64,000 nt of DNA from Lentimicrobium sp. (GCA_019429275.1 JAHYJC010000016.1:1-64000); one strand, 5' to 3'. Positions 1-8,266 are shown, counted from the first letter of the stretch. The notes: generated from the letters alone by a model not told the origin. Numbers and translations: made by a program.

Positions 1-120
1 TGCCGCCAGCTTCCTTCAGATTCCATCTCGCGATGGACACCCTTGCTCTTGGCTAACACTCCTTACTGTGAAGCGTGTTCGGGACTTGCACCCTATAGCT
101 GATATACATGCCTGACGCAC
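1..120 (-). mobile_element. Group II intron, class C (group IIC), 5' end of the ribozyme; rest lies beyond the window
   Basis: Read on the minus strand from position 120, the sequence begins GTGCGTCAGGC, the GUGYG start typical of group II introns. It continues with segments I recognise from domain I of the Oceanobacillus iheyensis group IIC intron: CTATAGGGTGCAAGTCCC, then GTTAGCC, GCAAGGGTGTCC and GGAATCTGAAGGAAGC. The first base falls immediately after the T run of a factor-independent terminator, which is the insertion site preferred by group IIC introns. Domains II-VI and any reverse transcriptase/maturase gene would lie to the left of position 1 and cannot be seen, so activity cannot be judged. 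Confidence 0.88.
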
Positions 121-147
121 AAAAAAAACCGCCGGAAAGCCCGGCGG
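121..147 (-). terminator. Intrinsic terminator of the DUF349 gene, occupied by the group II intron
   Basis: A 7-bp GC-rich stem (CCGCCGG at 129-135 with CCGGCGG at 141-147, 5-base loop) is followed on the minus strand by eight T residues at 128-121. It lies 11 bases after the stop codon of the DUF349 gene. The intron starts at the next base, 120. Confidence 0.9.
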
Positions 148-158
148 AAATTCAGATT

Positions 159-2645
159 TTACTGATTGGTTTCGCGAAGCATTTTCAGTTTTTCACCTAA
201 CAACCGAAGTTCTTCCTTGGCTTTTTCAATTTTCTTTTCAAACTCTTGTTTCAGCAGATTCGCTGTTTTTGAGTTTGCAAAGAATCCAATGTTATTTTCC
301 CATGTTTTAATTTCGTCCTGCAATTGCTGGATTTTTCCCTGCACAAAACTGCGCTCTTTGCTGATTATCTTACCTGCATCTGGCGAATCCTTTGTAATCC
401 GATCAACCCGCGCACGATAGTTCATAGTTCCAATCGAAACACTATCCATTTTGAGTTTTTCAAAATGTTTGTTGATGATTGCCCTGAATTCAGTCTGTAG
501 CTTTTCCTTTTCTTTTATGGGTACATGACCAATTCCCATCCATTGACGCTGGAATTCTTTGAGAGTGTCAATGGCTTCATTTCTGCTTTCACCAATTTCA
601 AATGCTTTTGCTTTTTCAATCAATTCAAGCTTGAGCTTCATATTTTCTTCTTCGTGTCCTGAAACATTTTTGAAGTATTCATTTTTTGCTGCAAAAAACT
701 CATCACAAGCAGCCCTGAACCTTTTCCATATTTTATCACTTTGCTTCCTTGGTACAGGCCCTAACTTCTTCCATTCATTCTGCATATTGATCAGTTCACG
801 GCTGGTATTGCGCCAATCGGTACTGGTTCTCAACGCTTCAGCCTGAAGGCATAAGTCAAGCTTAAGGTTGTAGTTATGCATCTGCTGCTCTTTCAGCTTA
901 TTATAGAAATCTTTCTTTGCATTGAAAAATGCGTCAAGCGATTTCTTAAATCGGGCCCAGATTTCATTGTTCTGCTTTTTGGGCGCTGGTCCCAGCGTCT
1001 TCCATATCTTAAGCAGTTCCGTCATCTGGTTTGTTGAATCCTGCCACGACTTTAGTGAATCATACTCAGAAGCAATGATTTGCTCTGCTTTTTCACATAA
1101 AATGGTTTTGGCCGAAAGGTTTTGTTCCAAACCCTCCTGCATTTCATTGTAATACTCTCTTCGCCTGTCATTTATCTTATCAGTTGCACTGCGGAAACGT
1201 TCCCACAATTCATCCTTTTTATCCTGTGGAACCGGACCAATCTCTTTCCATTCCTCATGATATTGTTGCAGATTCTTAAACGATTTTATAATTGATGTCT
1301 CAAGCAACAGTTCTTCGGCTTTGCCACAAAGTTCAATTTTTGCTTCAAGATTTTTCTTTAGATCAAGGTCCTTTAACTCTTTATTGATTTTAACTTTGTC
1401 GAAAAATTTCTCAACCAGAAAATGGTAATTCTGCCAAAGGTTATTTATTTCGGCTTTGGGAACCATTCCAACCGCTTTCCAGCGATCCTGTAATATTTTA
1501 AATTCGTCGTAGGTTTTCTTCAGGGTTTCTTCCGAACTAATCAATGCCTTCAGTTCTTCAAGAATTTTATTTTTGGCTTCAAGGTTCTGAATTTTCAGCT
1601 TTTCCTGCCCTTCATTAAACCTGAATTTATTCTGCTTGTAGATTTGAAAAGCAGCTTTAAACTTTTCTTCAACTTCATCATCAGGTATAACGGTTACCTC
1701 AATACTTTCAACATCAGGATTATTCGTTGATTCTACAAGTTTTTGATAAGCTTCGTGCTTAAATTCCTTGTTGAGTTTCAGAAACGCTACCTTAATCTTC
1801 GAAACATCATCTTTGATCTTGTTAACATCTTCTTCTTTTACCAGCTCTTCAAGTCTGGCAACCAACTCCTCACGCGTCATTCCATCCAGATCATCCACAT
1901 TTTCTTCCTCTGCTTCTTCCTCCTGATCATCTGACTCTTCATCGTCGGTTTTATCACCTTCGGGAGTTTTTGGAGTTTCATCAACTATAACCTCAGTGAC
2001 TTCACTTGCTTCAATTAGAGTTTCGCTAATTAATTCGGCAGTTGATGCTACTTCTGCGACAGGAAGCATTGAATCAACCCCATCAGCACCTTCGGCCTCC
2101 TCCAGAGGCTCGGGAGAACTATTATCGGCCATTAGCTCAGGTTCTTGGACGGCCTGAATTTGATCAGGTTCATCTGCAACTGAAAGTTCAGCTTGTTCAG
2201 CAACTTCAGATACAGCATCCGCAATCACTTCTGGAACAGTCGCTTCAACCTCCGGTTGTGCTGATTCTGCCACAATTATATCCTCAGAATCTTCAGCCAA
2301 AACGGGTTCAATCGGTTCATCAGTATCCGATTTAACTTCCACTATAGTTTCTGCAACACTCTCTTCAACTTCATTTTCAATTTTTTCAGTTAAAGCAGGT
2401 TGCTCAGGTTGATCCGAAACATTTAATTCCATTACAGGCATTTTACCGGGTTCTTCAGGACTCATTTCATCAGGTAGCGGCTCATTGTCTTTAGAAGGCA
2501 AAGACTCTATCGTATCAGTCAATAGTTCTGATTCATCAGGATTTGCTGAAATGTTTTCGAAATTGGAGTCGGAGGCCAAAGAATCTTGTTCCGGGAGGGA
2601 ATTAATTTTTTCTGATGACTCATCAGATTGTGGTTTGGTTTTCAT
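159..2645 (-). CDS. DUF349 repeat protein with long acidic N-terminal region
   Basis: This 828-residue protein has two parts. The first third, to about residue 260, is very rich in Glu, Asp, Ser and Pro and looks disordered. The rest is a highly charged helical region with five DUF349 repeats. Each repeat carries a W-K-x-hydrophobic-G-x-x-P core (for example WKAVGMVP, WKEIGPVP, WKTLGPAP, WKKLGPVP and WMGIGHVP) followed by LW-x-x-F and a basic helix. DUF349 proteins of this architecture are common in Bacteroidota, but their role is not established. No signal peptide is present, so it is probably cytoplasmic. The ATG at 2645 gives the expected acidic start. It is a single-gene unit with its own terminator. 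Confidence 0.85.
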   Translation of the reverse strand: MKTKPQSDESSEKINSLPEQDSLASDSNFENISANPDESELLTDTIESLPSKDNEPLPDEMSPEEPGKMPVMELNVSDQPEQPALTEKIENEVEESVAETIVEVKSDTDEPIEPVLAEDSEDIIVAESAQPEVEATVPEVIADAVSEVAEQAELSVADEPDQIQAVQEPELMADNSSPEPLEEAEGADGVDSMLPVAEVASTAELISETLIEASEVTEVIVDETPKTPEGDKTDDEESDDQEEEAEEENVDDLDGMTREELVARLEELVKEEDVNKIKDDVSKIKVAFLKLNKEFKHEAYQKLVESTNNPDVESIEVTVIPDDEVEEKFKAAFQIYKQNKFRFNEGQEKLKIQNLEAKNKILEELKALISSEETLKKTYDEFKILQDRWKAVGMVPKAEINNLWQNYHFLVEKFFDKVKINKELKDLDLKKNLEAKIELCGKAEELLLETSIIKSFKNLQQYHEEWKEIGPVPQDKKDELWERFRSATDKINDRRREYYNEMQEGLEQNLSAKTILCEKAEQIIASEYDSLKSWQDSTNQMTELLKIWKTLGPAPKKQNNEIWARFKKSLDAFFNAKKDFYNKLKEQQMHNYNLKLDLCLQAEALRTSTDWRNTSRELINMQNEWKKLGPVPRKQSDKIWKRFRAACDEFFAAKNEYFKNVSGHEEENMKLKLELIEKAKAFEIGESRNEAIDTLKEFQRQWMGIGHVPIKEKEKLQTEFRAIINKHFEKLKMDSVSIGTMNYRARVDRITKDSPDAGKIISKERSFVQGKIQQLQDEIKTWENNIGFFANSKTANLLKQEFEKKIEKAKEELRLLGEKLKMLRETNQ

Positions 2646-3006
2646 TTAGAATTCAATTGAATGATTAATACTGGGTTAAACTACATTCCAACTAAACCCT
2701 GCGCAATATACTTTTTGGTTCACTTTCTAAAAATCAAAGTGGGTTTGAAAAGCATTTTTTTACAGAATCAGTGGCAGGAACATTAACTGATAATTTTTCA
2801 GTTAATTTGGTTCGCTATCTAAAAATTGGTATGCAAAAATAAGAATTATTGTTTGATAATGATGATTTTCTGCGGATTCATTCTGAGAATAGATACAAAA
2901 AATGGAGGATATTTCATGTCACAGTATGCACACAAAAAAAGGCGATAGAAATATTCATACATTCTCCGAAACTATTTTTAATTTTTGGCAAAAAAGCAAA
3001 CAATAA
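2646..3006. other. 361-bp intergenic region with no supported gene
   Basis: This gap lies between the patatin-like gene stop and the DUF349 gene start, both on the minus strand. It is AT-rich. The only structure seen is a 9-bp inverted repeat, ATTAACTGA (2782-2790) with TCAGTTAAT (2798-2806) and a 7-base AT loop, without a T run on the minus strand. It presumably holds the DUF349 promoter, but no clean TAnnTTTG box stands out. Confidence 0.5.
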
Positions 3007-5334
3007 TCAGAAAGGCCTTTTATTGAAGATAAGATATCCGAATTTCATAAAAAAGGAGAACGGTTCCGGTTCTTTATAGAAATAATTCAGATTCAGGCTT
3101 ATGGGCCCTATCGGAGAATGATAGACCAAAGCAGATGTTCCCATGCCATAAATGAAAAACTCGTCTGCAGATTTTGCCTGCCTCGTTAAATAATCTTGTT
3201 GAATGGCCCAGATCGGAGCAAACAGATGAGTTTCAATCCGGAAATCAATATTTTTACGGATTTCTACAATATTTTTTGAGCCTAATGCAACAAACCGGCT
3301 TGCCCTGAACTGAGGCATAAATCGTATGAGGGCTTCGGGAAATGGCTGATATGCCTTTACCGACAATATAGTGGAGGTATAATTCAGGAAATATTCCTGC
3401 GATGAATAGAAGGCTTGTATTGAAAAACCAAAACTCAAGGGATGCAATTGTTTAAAATAATTCTCATATAAAAAATTCGCCTGAATCCATTTGTGATTTT
3501 TATTCATAAACTCCTTGAAAGGCGCCGTACTTCCAGGTGAAAATTTTTCTTTTCCACTTATGAAACGAACATCAGCAAGCAACCTGACTCCGCTACTGGC
3601 ATATTCTTTCCTGTTAAGCGAATTAATTTCCAGGCCAACTCCGGGCGAAAAGTAGGAAAAAGTAGTTTTGTCAAGTGTATCGAGGCGATTGTAAAAGTTA
3701 ACCTGAAAATAATCATCCCGGTTTCGGCCTGAAACGAAATCAACCAACAAAATTCCTCGGTTTGAAATGGGAAAACCTCCCAATAAGGTTAAAAAATTTT
3801 CCTTTTCAATGAGGAAAAATGGATCCTCATCTTCAAAGAAATAAGTATTTGTTTTAAAATAATTAAACTTATTGTAAGTAAACCGGGCTTTAAGAAAAAA
3901 TGGACTGTACCCCGGTATATCCATTCTGCCTTCAATCATAGCTGAGTTGTAAAACCTGCCAAAGTATGCATTGGCATTAGCCTGATAGGCCAATCGCGTC
4001 CAGTAATTATATTGAAGCTTAACGAATAACTCGTTTACAGAGCTTGAAGTTACAGCACCTCCTACTCCGGTAATCAGTTGGTTTTCGCGCTGAACATTAA
4101 GGTAAAGATCAAATAATCCTGATATAGAATCATAAATAAGCTGTGGATATATGTGCTCAATTTTATCTTCTGCAATTAGTTTAAAATACTCGGGTTTTAT
4201 CTTCTTTAATGTTATCCCTTCTGGTTTTTGTCCAAATTCAGAATCAAGCCGTAGAACTTTGCGTGTGCTAATCTGAAGAAGCTGGTTTACATATTCATAT
4301 TGTCCGCCCTTTAAACCAGAAACCTTGAGATTTCCTATATTAAGTTGAGGTTTCTTGCTTATAAATGTTGCCCGTTTAATTGCAATCTCTTCCTTGTCAA
4401 CAATGTCAACAACAAATTTTCGAATCTCGGGCACCCAACGTTTTGCCATAGCGTATCCTGAATCTATAAAAGCCGGCGTATAACTAAAATCGATAACATT
4501 CACATTTTGCAGAATCGGCCTGATTAAAACGCCATTCTCACACATTACAGAATAATCCTGCCTTTGCATGAGCATACTCTGAAGCTGCGACATCACATCA
4601 TCATCTTTAGGTTCTTCATAATTGGCGGCAACCTGACTTCCAATGATGATATCAGGGAAGAACTGTTCATACATTATATCTGCTGGGAAATTATTATACA
4701 TTCCACCATCAAAAAGCAATTTTCCGTCGATTCTAATTGGCTTGAAGAAAAAAGGAAAGGTCATAGAAGCCCTCACTGCACTTCCAAGGTCTCCGTTTTT
4801 TAAAACCAAAGCTTCTCCCCGCGAAACATCGGCAGCAATGCAACGGTAAGGAACCATCAGGTTGTCGAAATTATAACCTGATGCAGCTCCGGCATCGGAA
4901 AAAATCTCAAGAAAAGCAAAATCCATTACAACAGGTGAAACGAGGTTGGTGGGAAAGAAGGGGGTAAATACCGAATCAATACGGAATTTAAATTCAGCCC
5001 AACTGGCATCAGGAATGGATTTCTTGAACAGATAAGTATATTGTTCATCAACTTTACCTGATACCCATCCGGCAAAATCTGCAGATTTTACTATCTTTTC
5101 CATCTCATCGGGCGAATAGCCCGAAGCATATAAGGCTCCAATAATGGCACCCATTGATGTTCCTGTAATATAATTGATAGGAATTCCTTCCTCTTCAAGT
5201 GCCCTGATGACCCCGATATGCGCAACACCTTTTGCCCCGCCCCCGCTAAGAACCAAACCAACCTTCTGGGCAGAAAGGCTTACTGACATAAATGCCAGAC
5301 ATAAAACGATAACCAGAGAAAAGCGAAATCTCAT
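3007..5334 (-). CDS. Patatin-like phospholipase with C-terminal outer-membrane barrel-like region
   Basis: A signal peptide (about residues 1-22, ending SLSAQ) leads into a patatin domain. That domain has the oxyanion loop GGGAKG (31-36), the nucleophile elbow GTSMG (Ser60) and the catalytic Asp in DGG (Asp209), so the Ser-Asp dyad is intact. A POTRA-like stretch follows around residue 340. The remaining roughly 350 residues alternate aromatic and polar residues and end in Phe, as expected of an outer-membrane beta-barrel. This matches the PlpD/RssA-type patatin autotransporter architecture. Likely role: lipid acyl hydrolysis at the cell surface or periplasm. I chose the ATG at 5334 over an upstream one at 5361 because it places the signal peptide at the N-terminus; the protein is 775 residues. 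Confidence 0.88.
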   Translation of the reverse strand: MRFRFSLVIVLCLAFMSVSLSAQKVGLVLSGGGAKGVAHIGVIRALEEEGIPINYITGTSMGAIIGALYASGYSPDEMEKIVKSADFAGWVSGKVDEQYTYLFKKSIPDASWAEFKFRIDSVFTPFFPTNLVSPVVMDFAFLEIFSDAGAASGYNFDNLMVPYRCIAADVSRGEALVLKNGDLGSAVRASMTFPFFFKPIRIDGKLLFDGGMYNNFPADIMYEQFFPDIIIGSQVAANYEEPKDDDVMSQLQSMLMQRQDYSVMCENGVLIRPILQNVNVIDFSYTPAFIDSGYAMAKRWVPEIRKFVVDIVDKEEIAIKRATFISKKPQLNIGNLKVSGLKGGQYEYVNQLLQISTRKVLRLDSEFGQKPEGITLKKIKPEYFKLIAEDKIEHIYPQLIYDSISGLFDLYLNVQRENQLITGVGGAVTSSSVNELFVKLQYNYWTRLAYQANANAYFGRFYNSAMIEGRMDIPGYSPFFLKARFTYNKFNYFKTNTYFFEDEDPFFLIEKENFLTLLGGFPISNRGILLVDFVSGRNRDDYFQVNFYNRLDTLDKTTFSYFSPGVGLEINSLNRKEYASSGVRLLADVRFISGKEKFSPGSTAPFKEFMNKNHKWIQANFLYENYFKQLHPLSFGFSIQAFYSSQEYFLNYTSTILSVKAYQPFPEALIRFMPQFRASRFVALGSKNIVEIRKNIDFRIETHLFAPIWAIQQDYLTRQAKSADEFFIYGMGTSALVYHSPIGPISLNLNYFYKEPEPFSFFMKFGYLIFNKRPF

Positions 5335-5376
5335 TTCAAGCTGATAGAATTTACAAAACAATGGCTAAAATTGCAG

Positions 5377-5384
5377 CAAAAATA
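5377..5384 (-). promoter_or_regulatory. Bacteroidota -7 box TATTTTTG for the patatin-like gene
   Basis: TATTTTTG matches the TAnnTTTG consensus and lies 42 bases before the ATG at 5334. It overlaps the T-rich tail of the terminator that closes the upstream trans-sulfuration gene. A TTTT about 20 bases upstream is the only candidate -33 element, so that half is weak. Confidence 0.55.
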
Positions 5385-5420
5385 AAGCCGCAGATTTGTT
5401 TTTAAAACGAAATCTGCGGC
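5377..5420 (-). terminator. Terminator of the trans-sulfuration enzyme gene
   Basis: A perfect 11-bp stem (GCCGCAGATTT at 5387-5397 with AAATCTGCGGC at 5410-5420, 12-base loop) is followed on the minus strand by TTTATTTTTG. It sits 21 bases after the stop codon at 5441. Confidence 0.8.
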
Positions 5421-5440
5421 ATATTGTTATAAATTAAATA

Positions 5441-6622
5441 CTAAATTCTGTCTAATGCCTGTTTAAGGTCAGAGAGTAGATCATTTACATCCTCAATACC
5501 CACTGAGTATCGAACAAGCCCTTCGCTAATACCGGCTTTCTCCCTGTCGCTTGCATGCATTTTAGAGTGGGTCATTGATGCCGGATGCTGAATAAGCGTT
5601 TCAACTCCACCTAACGATACTGCAAGGATTGAGAGGTGTACATTATTCATCAAAATTTTACCGGCTTCTAATCCGCCTTTCAGCTCAAAACTTATCATTG
5701 TGCCAGATCCTTCCATTTGTGTCTTTGCAAGTTCATGCTGTGGATGAGATTCAAGTCCGGGATATCTGACCCAGGCTACTTTAGGATGTGCCTCCAGAAA
5801 TTTTGCTATCTCCATTGCATTTTGCTGCGCCCTGTCAATTCGAATACCCAGAGTTCGTATGCCACGGATGACCATGTAAGCCTGGTGGGGATCCATATTA
5901 CAGCCCATAGTAACCATCATACTGCGGAGTTTTTTGCCCAGGGCCTTATCTTTTGTAATAATTATTCCGGCAACAATATCAGCATGCCCGTTCAGAAACT
6001 TGGTCATAGAATGCAAAACTACATCGGTCCCAAACTCAAGCGGTCTTTGCAGGTATGGGCTGCAAAAAGTATTGTCAACCACAACTATAGCACCATGTTT
6101 ATGAGCCAGTTCGGCGCATGCTTTAATATCTGTGATGTCAATCGTTGGGTTGGCAGGTGTTTCAATATAAAGCATTTTGGTATTTGGACGAAATGCTGCT
6201 TCAACTGCCTTAATATCAGCAGTATTTACGTAAGTAGATTCAACTCCGAACCTTGACCAATGTTGTTCGATTACCACCCTTGACGGGCCGTAAACGGCTG
6301 AAGAACTTACAATATGATCGCCCTGATTCAGCATGGCCATGTAAATCGTATTTACTGCAGCCATACCCGAACTTGTTGCTATGCCTTCAGCTCCACCCTC
6401 AAGATCTGCAACCAGAGTTTCAAGAGCATGAATTGTCGGATTGGCTATTCTGGTATAAATATATCCGTGTTCTTCGCCCGAAAAACACCTTGCACCATGA
6501 TCAGCATCTTCAAAAATAAAAGTTGAAGTTTGATAAATTGGGACTGTTGCGCTTCCCAGCGGATTTTCGAACTCACCACCATGCACCATTCGGGAATTAA
6601 TTCCCAGATTTTCATTTTTCAT
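5441..6622 (-). CDS. PLP-dependent trans-sulfuration enzyme, probably methionine gamma-lyase or cystathionine gamma-lyase type
   Basis: This 393-residue protein has full Cys/Met-metabolism PLP enzyme features. The PLP-phosphate contacts are Y-x-R (Tyr56, Arg58) and SSGMAA (84-89). Tyr111 stacks on the cofactor, Asp183 in VVDNTF binds the pyridine nitrogen, and Lys208 in SMTKFLNGH is the Schiff-base lysine. The C-terminal SLGGVETLIQHPASMTHS segment is typical of methionine gamma-lyase and cystathionine gamma-lyase/synthase. The family degrades or builds sulfur amino acids in the cytoplasm. The Cys that marks classical methionine gamma-lyases (Cys116 of the Pseudomonas enzyme) is Pro113 here, so exact specificity is uncertain. 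No other sulfur-metabolism gene is adjacent. Confidence 0.85.
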   Translation of the reverse strand: MKNENLGINSRMVHGGEFENPLGSATVPIYQTSTFIFEDADHGARCFSGEEHGYIYTRIANPTIHALETLVADLEGGAEGIATSSGMAAVNTIYMAMLNQGDHIVSSSAVYGPSRVVIEQHWSRFGVESTYVNTADIKAVEAAFRPNTKMLYIETPANPTIDITDIKACAELAHKHGAIVVVDNTFCSPYLQRPLEFGTDVVLHSMTKFLNGHADIVAGIIITKDKALGKKLRSMMVTMGCNMDPHQAYMVIRGIRTLGIRIDRAQQNAMEIAKFLEAHPKVAWVRYPGLESHPQHELAKTQMEGSGTMISFELKGGLEAGKILMNNVHLSILAVSLGGVETLIQHPASMTHSKMHASDREKAGISEGLVRYSVGIEDVNDLLSDLKQALDRI

Positions 6623-6708
6623 TTTTTTTATTTAAAAATTTGACATTCTCAATATATTTTCACATCAATCAGGTTAAGAAAAAACAATTCTGTTCAAAAC
6701 AATATTGC

Positions 6709-7311
6709 CTATTTATTCTTTTTTAATCTAAATGACAGGTGATTAAATATTGTCGATTTTCGTGTGTGCTTAAAAATTCCTTCATTGATGGCTTTAACAT
6801 CTTCAATGGTATAAAAAGCATTTGGATTAAACTTATTAATTATGGAAACCACATGCTCAATATCTTTGCGTTTAATGATGGTAAAAACTATATCAACCTG
6901 ACCTTTACTTCCTTCGGCCTTTACCGAAGTAACGCCATAGTTACTTTCCCTCAGGAAACTGATAAGGTCACTTGTGTCTTTTTTAGGTATTATGCGAATG
7001 AGAACATTTCCGATGGAAAGCTTTTCTTCCAGCGCCATTCCTATGTAGTTTCCCATAGCAAATCCGCCACCATAGGCTACATAAGCAAGCACATTGTCAA
7101 GGTGCTTCATAATCTGGCTAACGGCCAGTAGCCATATTATCACTTCAAAAAATCCCAGGAAAGGAGCCAGAAGTTTCTGGCCTTTCGAAATAAAGATTAA
7201 ACGCAATGTGCCAATCGTCTGATCGCTTATGCGGGCAATAAATATTAAAAGAGGCAGTACAATCCAGGTAAAAACAGGAGAACCAGCCTCAAACAATTGT
7301 GAAAAGTCCAT
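6709..7311 (-). CDS. UPF0316 / DUF2179 membrane protein
   Basis: A 200-residue protein with about three N-terminal membrane segments (residues 14-32, 45-65 and 70-90) carrying the ISDQTIGTLRLIFISKG motif characteristic of UPF0316. A cytoplasmic DUF2179 domain follows (about residues 100-175, beginning VLIRIIPKKD). The family's function is unknown; DUF2179 domains also occur in other small membrane proteins. The last 20 residues are basic. It lies 86 bases upstream of the trans-sulfuration gene on the same strand, and no evidence beyond proximity links the two. Confidence 0.85.
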   Translation of the reverse strand: MDFSQLFEAGSPVFTWIVLPLLIFIARISDQTIGTLRLIFISKGQKLLAPFLGFFEVIIWLLAVSQIMKHLDNVLAYVAYGGGFAMGNYIGMALEEKLSIGNVLIRIIPKKDTSDLISFLRESNYGVTSVKAEGSKGQVDIVFTIIKRKDIEHVVSIINKFNPNAFYTIEDVKAINEGIFKHTRKSTIFNHLSFRLKKNK

Positions 7312-7323
7312 TGGTTTTTATTA

Positions 7324-7331
7324 CAAAAATA
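7324..7331 (-). promoter_or_regulatory. -7 box TATTTTTG for the UPF0316 gene
   Basis: The box matches TAnnTTTG and lies 12 bases upstream of the ATG at 7311, implying a very short leader. No clear TTTG at the -33 position was seen. Confidence 0.5.
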
Positions 7332-7414
7332 AATCTTTATCAGGCAATAGGGAAAACAGTCAGCAGCAAAATTTAATTAACTCTATCTCGTTAAAATCAA
7401 ATAGTGAACTTTAG

Positions 7415-7422
7415 TATCTTTG
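7415..7422 (+). promoter_or_regulatory. -7 box TATCTTTG for the small membrane protein gene
   Basis: It matches TAnnTTTG and ends only four bases before the ATG at 7427. Transcription would start at or next to the start codon, so the mRNA may be leaderless, or the second ATG at 7445 may be used. Confidence 0.5.
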
Positions 7423-7426
7423 AACC

Positions 7427-7720
7427 ATGAATCAGGAAATAAACATGGAAAACGAAAATGAGGGCATTGCGGTTATATCAACCTCCGATTGGCTGATAAC
7501 TATTCTACTATTATTTATTCCAATTGCAAACCTGGTATTATTACTCGTATGGTCATTCCGAAAATCGACCAACCCAAGTAAATCAAATTTCAGCCGGGCA
7601 GTTTTATTATTGCTCATCATAAGTTTTCTGTTATTTGCACTGATTCTTACTATTTCCGGTGTCACCATTTTCGAAATTATGCGTGAAGGAGCTGATTTTA
7701 TTGATATTCCTTCCTATTGA
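7427..7720 (+). CDS. Small two-helix membrane protein of unknown function
   Basis: This 97-residue protein has two clear hydrophobic segments (about residues 22-42 and 54-78), separated by a short basic loop (RKSTNPSKS). It has acidic ends and ends IDIPSY. I do not recognise a family, though it resembles short uncharacterised membrane proteins seen across Bacteroidota. It is one of few plus-strand genes here, transcribed divergently from the UPF0316 gene and convergently with the DUF3467 gene. The adjacent TATCTTTG box supports it being real. The alternative start at residue 7 would give 91 residues. Confidence 0.65.
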   Translation: MNQEINMENENEGIAVISTSDWLITILLLFIPIANLVLLLVWSFRKSTNPSKSNFSRAVLLLLIISFLLFALILTISGVTIFEIMREGADFIDIPSY

Positions 7721-7837
7721 GGTAAAATCTTTAAGTTTTCATTTTCTGTTTAGTTCTGGCTTTTTAAGAAATTTTTCTTCATTTAAAATCGGGAAGTATA
7801 AGAATGTTTTTAAGTTTCACCAACAGTCATTTGTATT

Positions 7838-7880
7838 CAATAGCGGAAATAACCGGAGTTGCCGGCAATTCCCGCTGTTG
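7838..7880. repeat. Nested inverted repeat between convergent genes
   Basis: Outer arms CAATAGCGG (7838-7846) and CCGCTGTTG (7872-7880) can pair with one G-T wobble, and an inner CCGG pair (7853-7856 with 7862-7865) stacks inside. It lies between the stop codons of the plus-strand membrane protein gene and the minus-strand DUF3467 gene. There is no clear T run on either side, so it is at best a weak bidirectional terminator. Confidence 0.35.
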
Positions 7881-7896
7881 ATATTTCAATTAAAAA

Positions 7897-8202
7897 TTAA
7901 GCCTGAGCGGTTGGGCCTCCCATGGTGAAAGGCATATTTGATTCGCTTTCCTTAATTGTACCATGGACCGCCTCAAATTTGGAAATATTATCACGTAGAG
8001 CCCCCATAAGTCGTTTGGCATGCTGGGGTGTCAGTATAATTCTCGACTTTACTTTAGCTTTGGGAACCCCAGGCATCATTTTTACAAAGTCAATGATAAA
8101 TTCTGCATTTGAGTGAGTGATAATTGCAAGGTTGGAATAAATTCCTTCGGCAGTTTCGTCACTCAATTCAATGTTAATCTGGTTCTGTTTGTTGTCGCTC
8201 AT
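7897..8202 (-). CDS. DUF3467 family protein
   Basis: A 101-residue soluble protein matching DUF3467: an N-terminal NQINIELSDETAEGIYSNLA stretch, then HSNAEFIIDFVKMMPG, then a RIILTPQHAKRLMGAL helix and a disordered Gly/Pro tail. The function is unknown. The gene is habitually found immediately downstream of rpoC in Bacteroidota, as here (86 bases after rpoC), but a strong terminator separates the two. An AAAGGA purine tract lies about 8 bases before the ATG. Confidence 0.9.
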   Translation of the reverse strand: MSDNKQNQINIELSDETAEGIYSNLAIITHSNAEFIIDFVKMMPGVPKAKVKSRIILTPQHAKRLMGALRDNISKFEAVHGTIKESESNMPFTMGGPTAQA

Positions 8203-8234
8203 GTTTATATCCTTTCTAAAATCATTTTAAAAAT

Positions 8235-8266
8235 AAGGGCGACAGGCTAAGATGCCTGTCGCCCTT
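8235..8266 (-). terminator. Strong terminator after rpoC
   Basis: A perfect 13-bp stem (AAGGGCGACAGGC at 8235-8247 with GCCTGTCGCCCTT at 8254-8266, 6-base loop) is followed on the minus strand by ATTTTTAAAAT. It lies between the rpoC stop at 8289 and the DUF3467 start at 8202. It should end most rpoBC transcripts, with DUF3467 receiving read-through or its own promoter. Confidence 0.88.

Noticed and set aside
2782-2806. 9-bp inverted repeat as a terminator for an upstream gene
   Set aside because: It is AT-only in its loop, has no T run on the minus strand, and lies upstream of a gene rather than downstream of one.
2849-3079. 76-codon plus-strand open frame in the gap after the patatin-like gene
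   Set aside because: It overlaps the end of the patatin-like gene, has no motif, and its composition is that of AT-rich non-coding DNA.
5717-6256. 179-codon plus-strand open frame
   Set aside because: It is antisense to the trans-sulfuration enzyme gene, whose frame is strongly supported by catalytic motifs.
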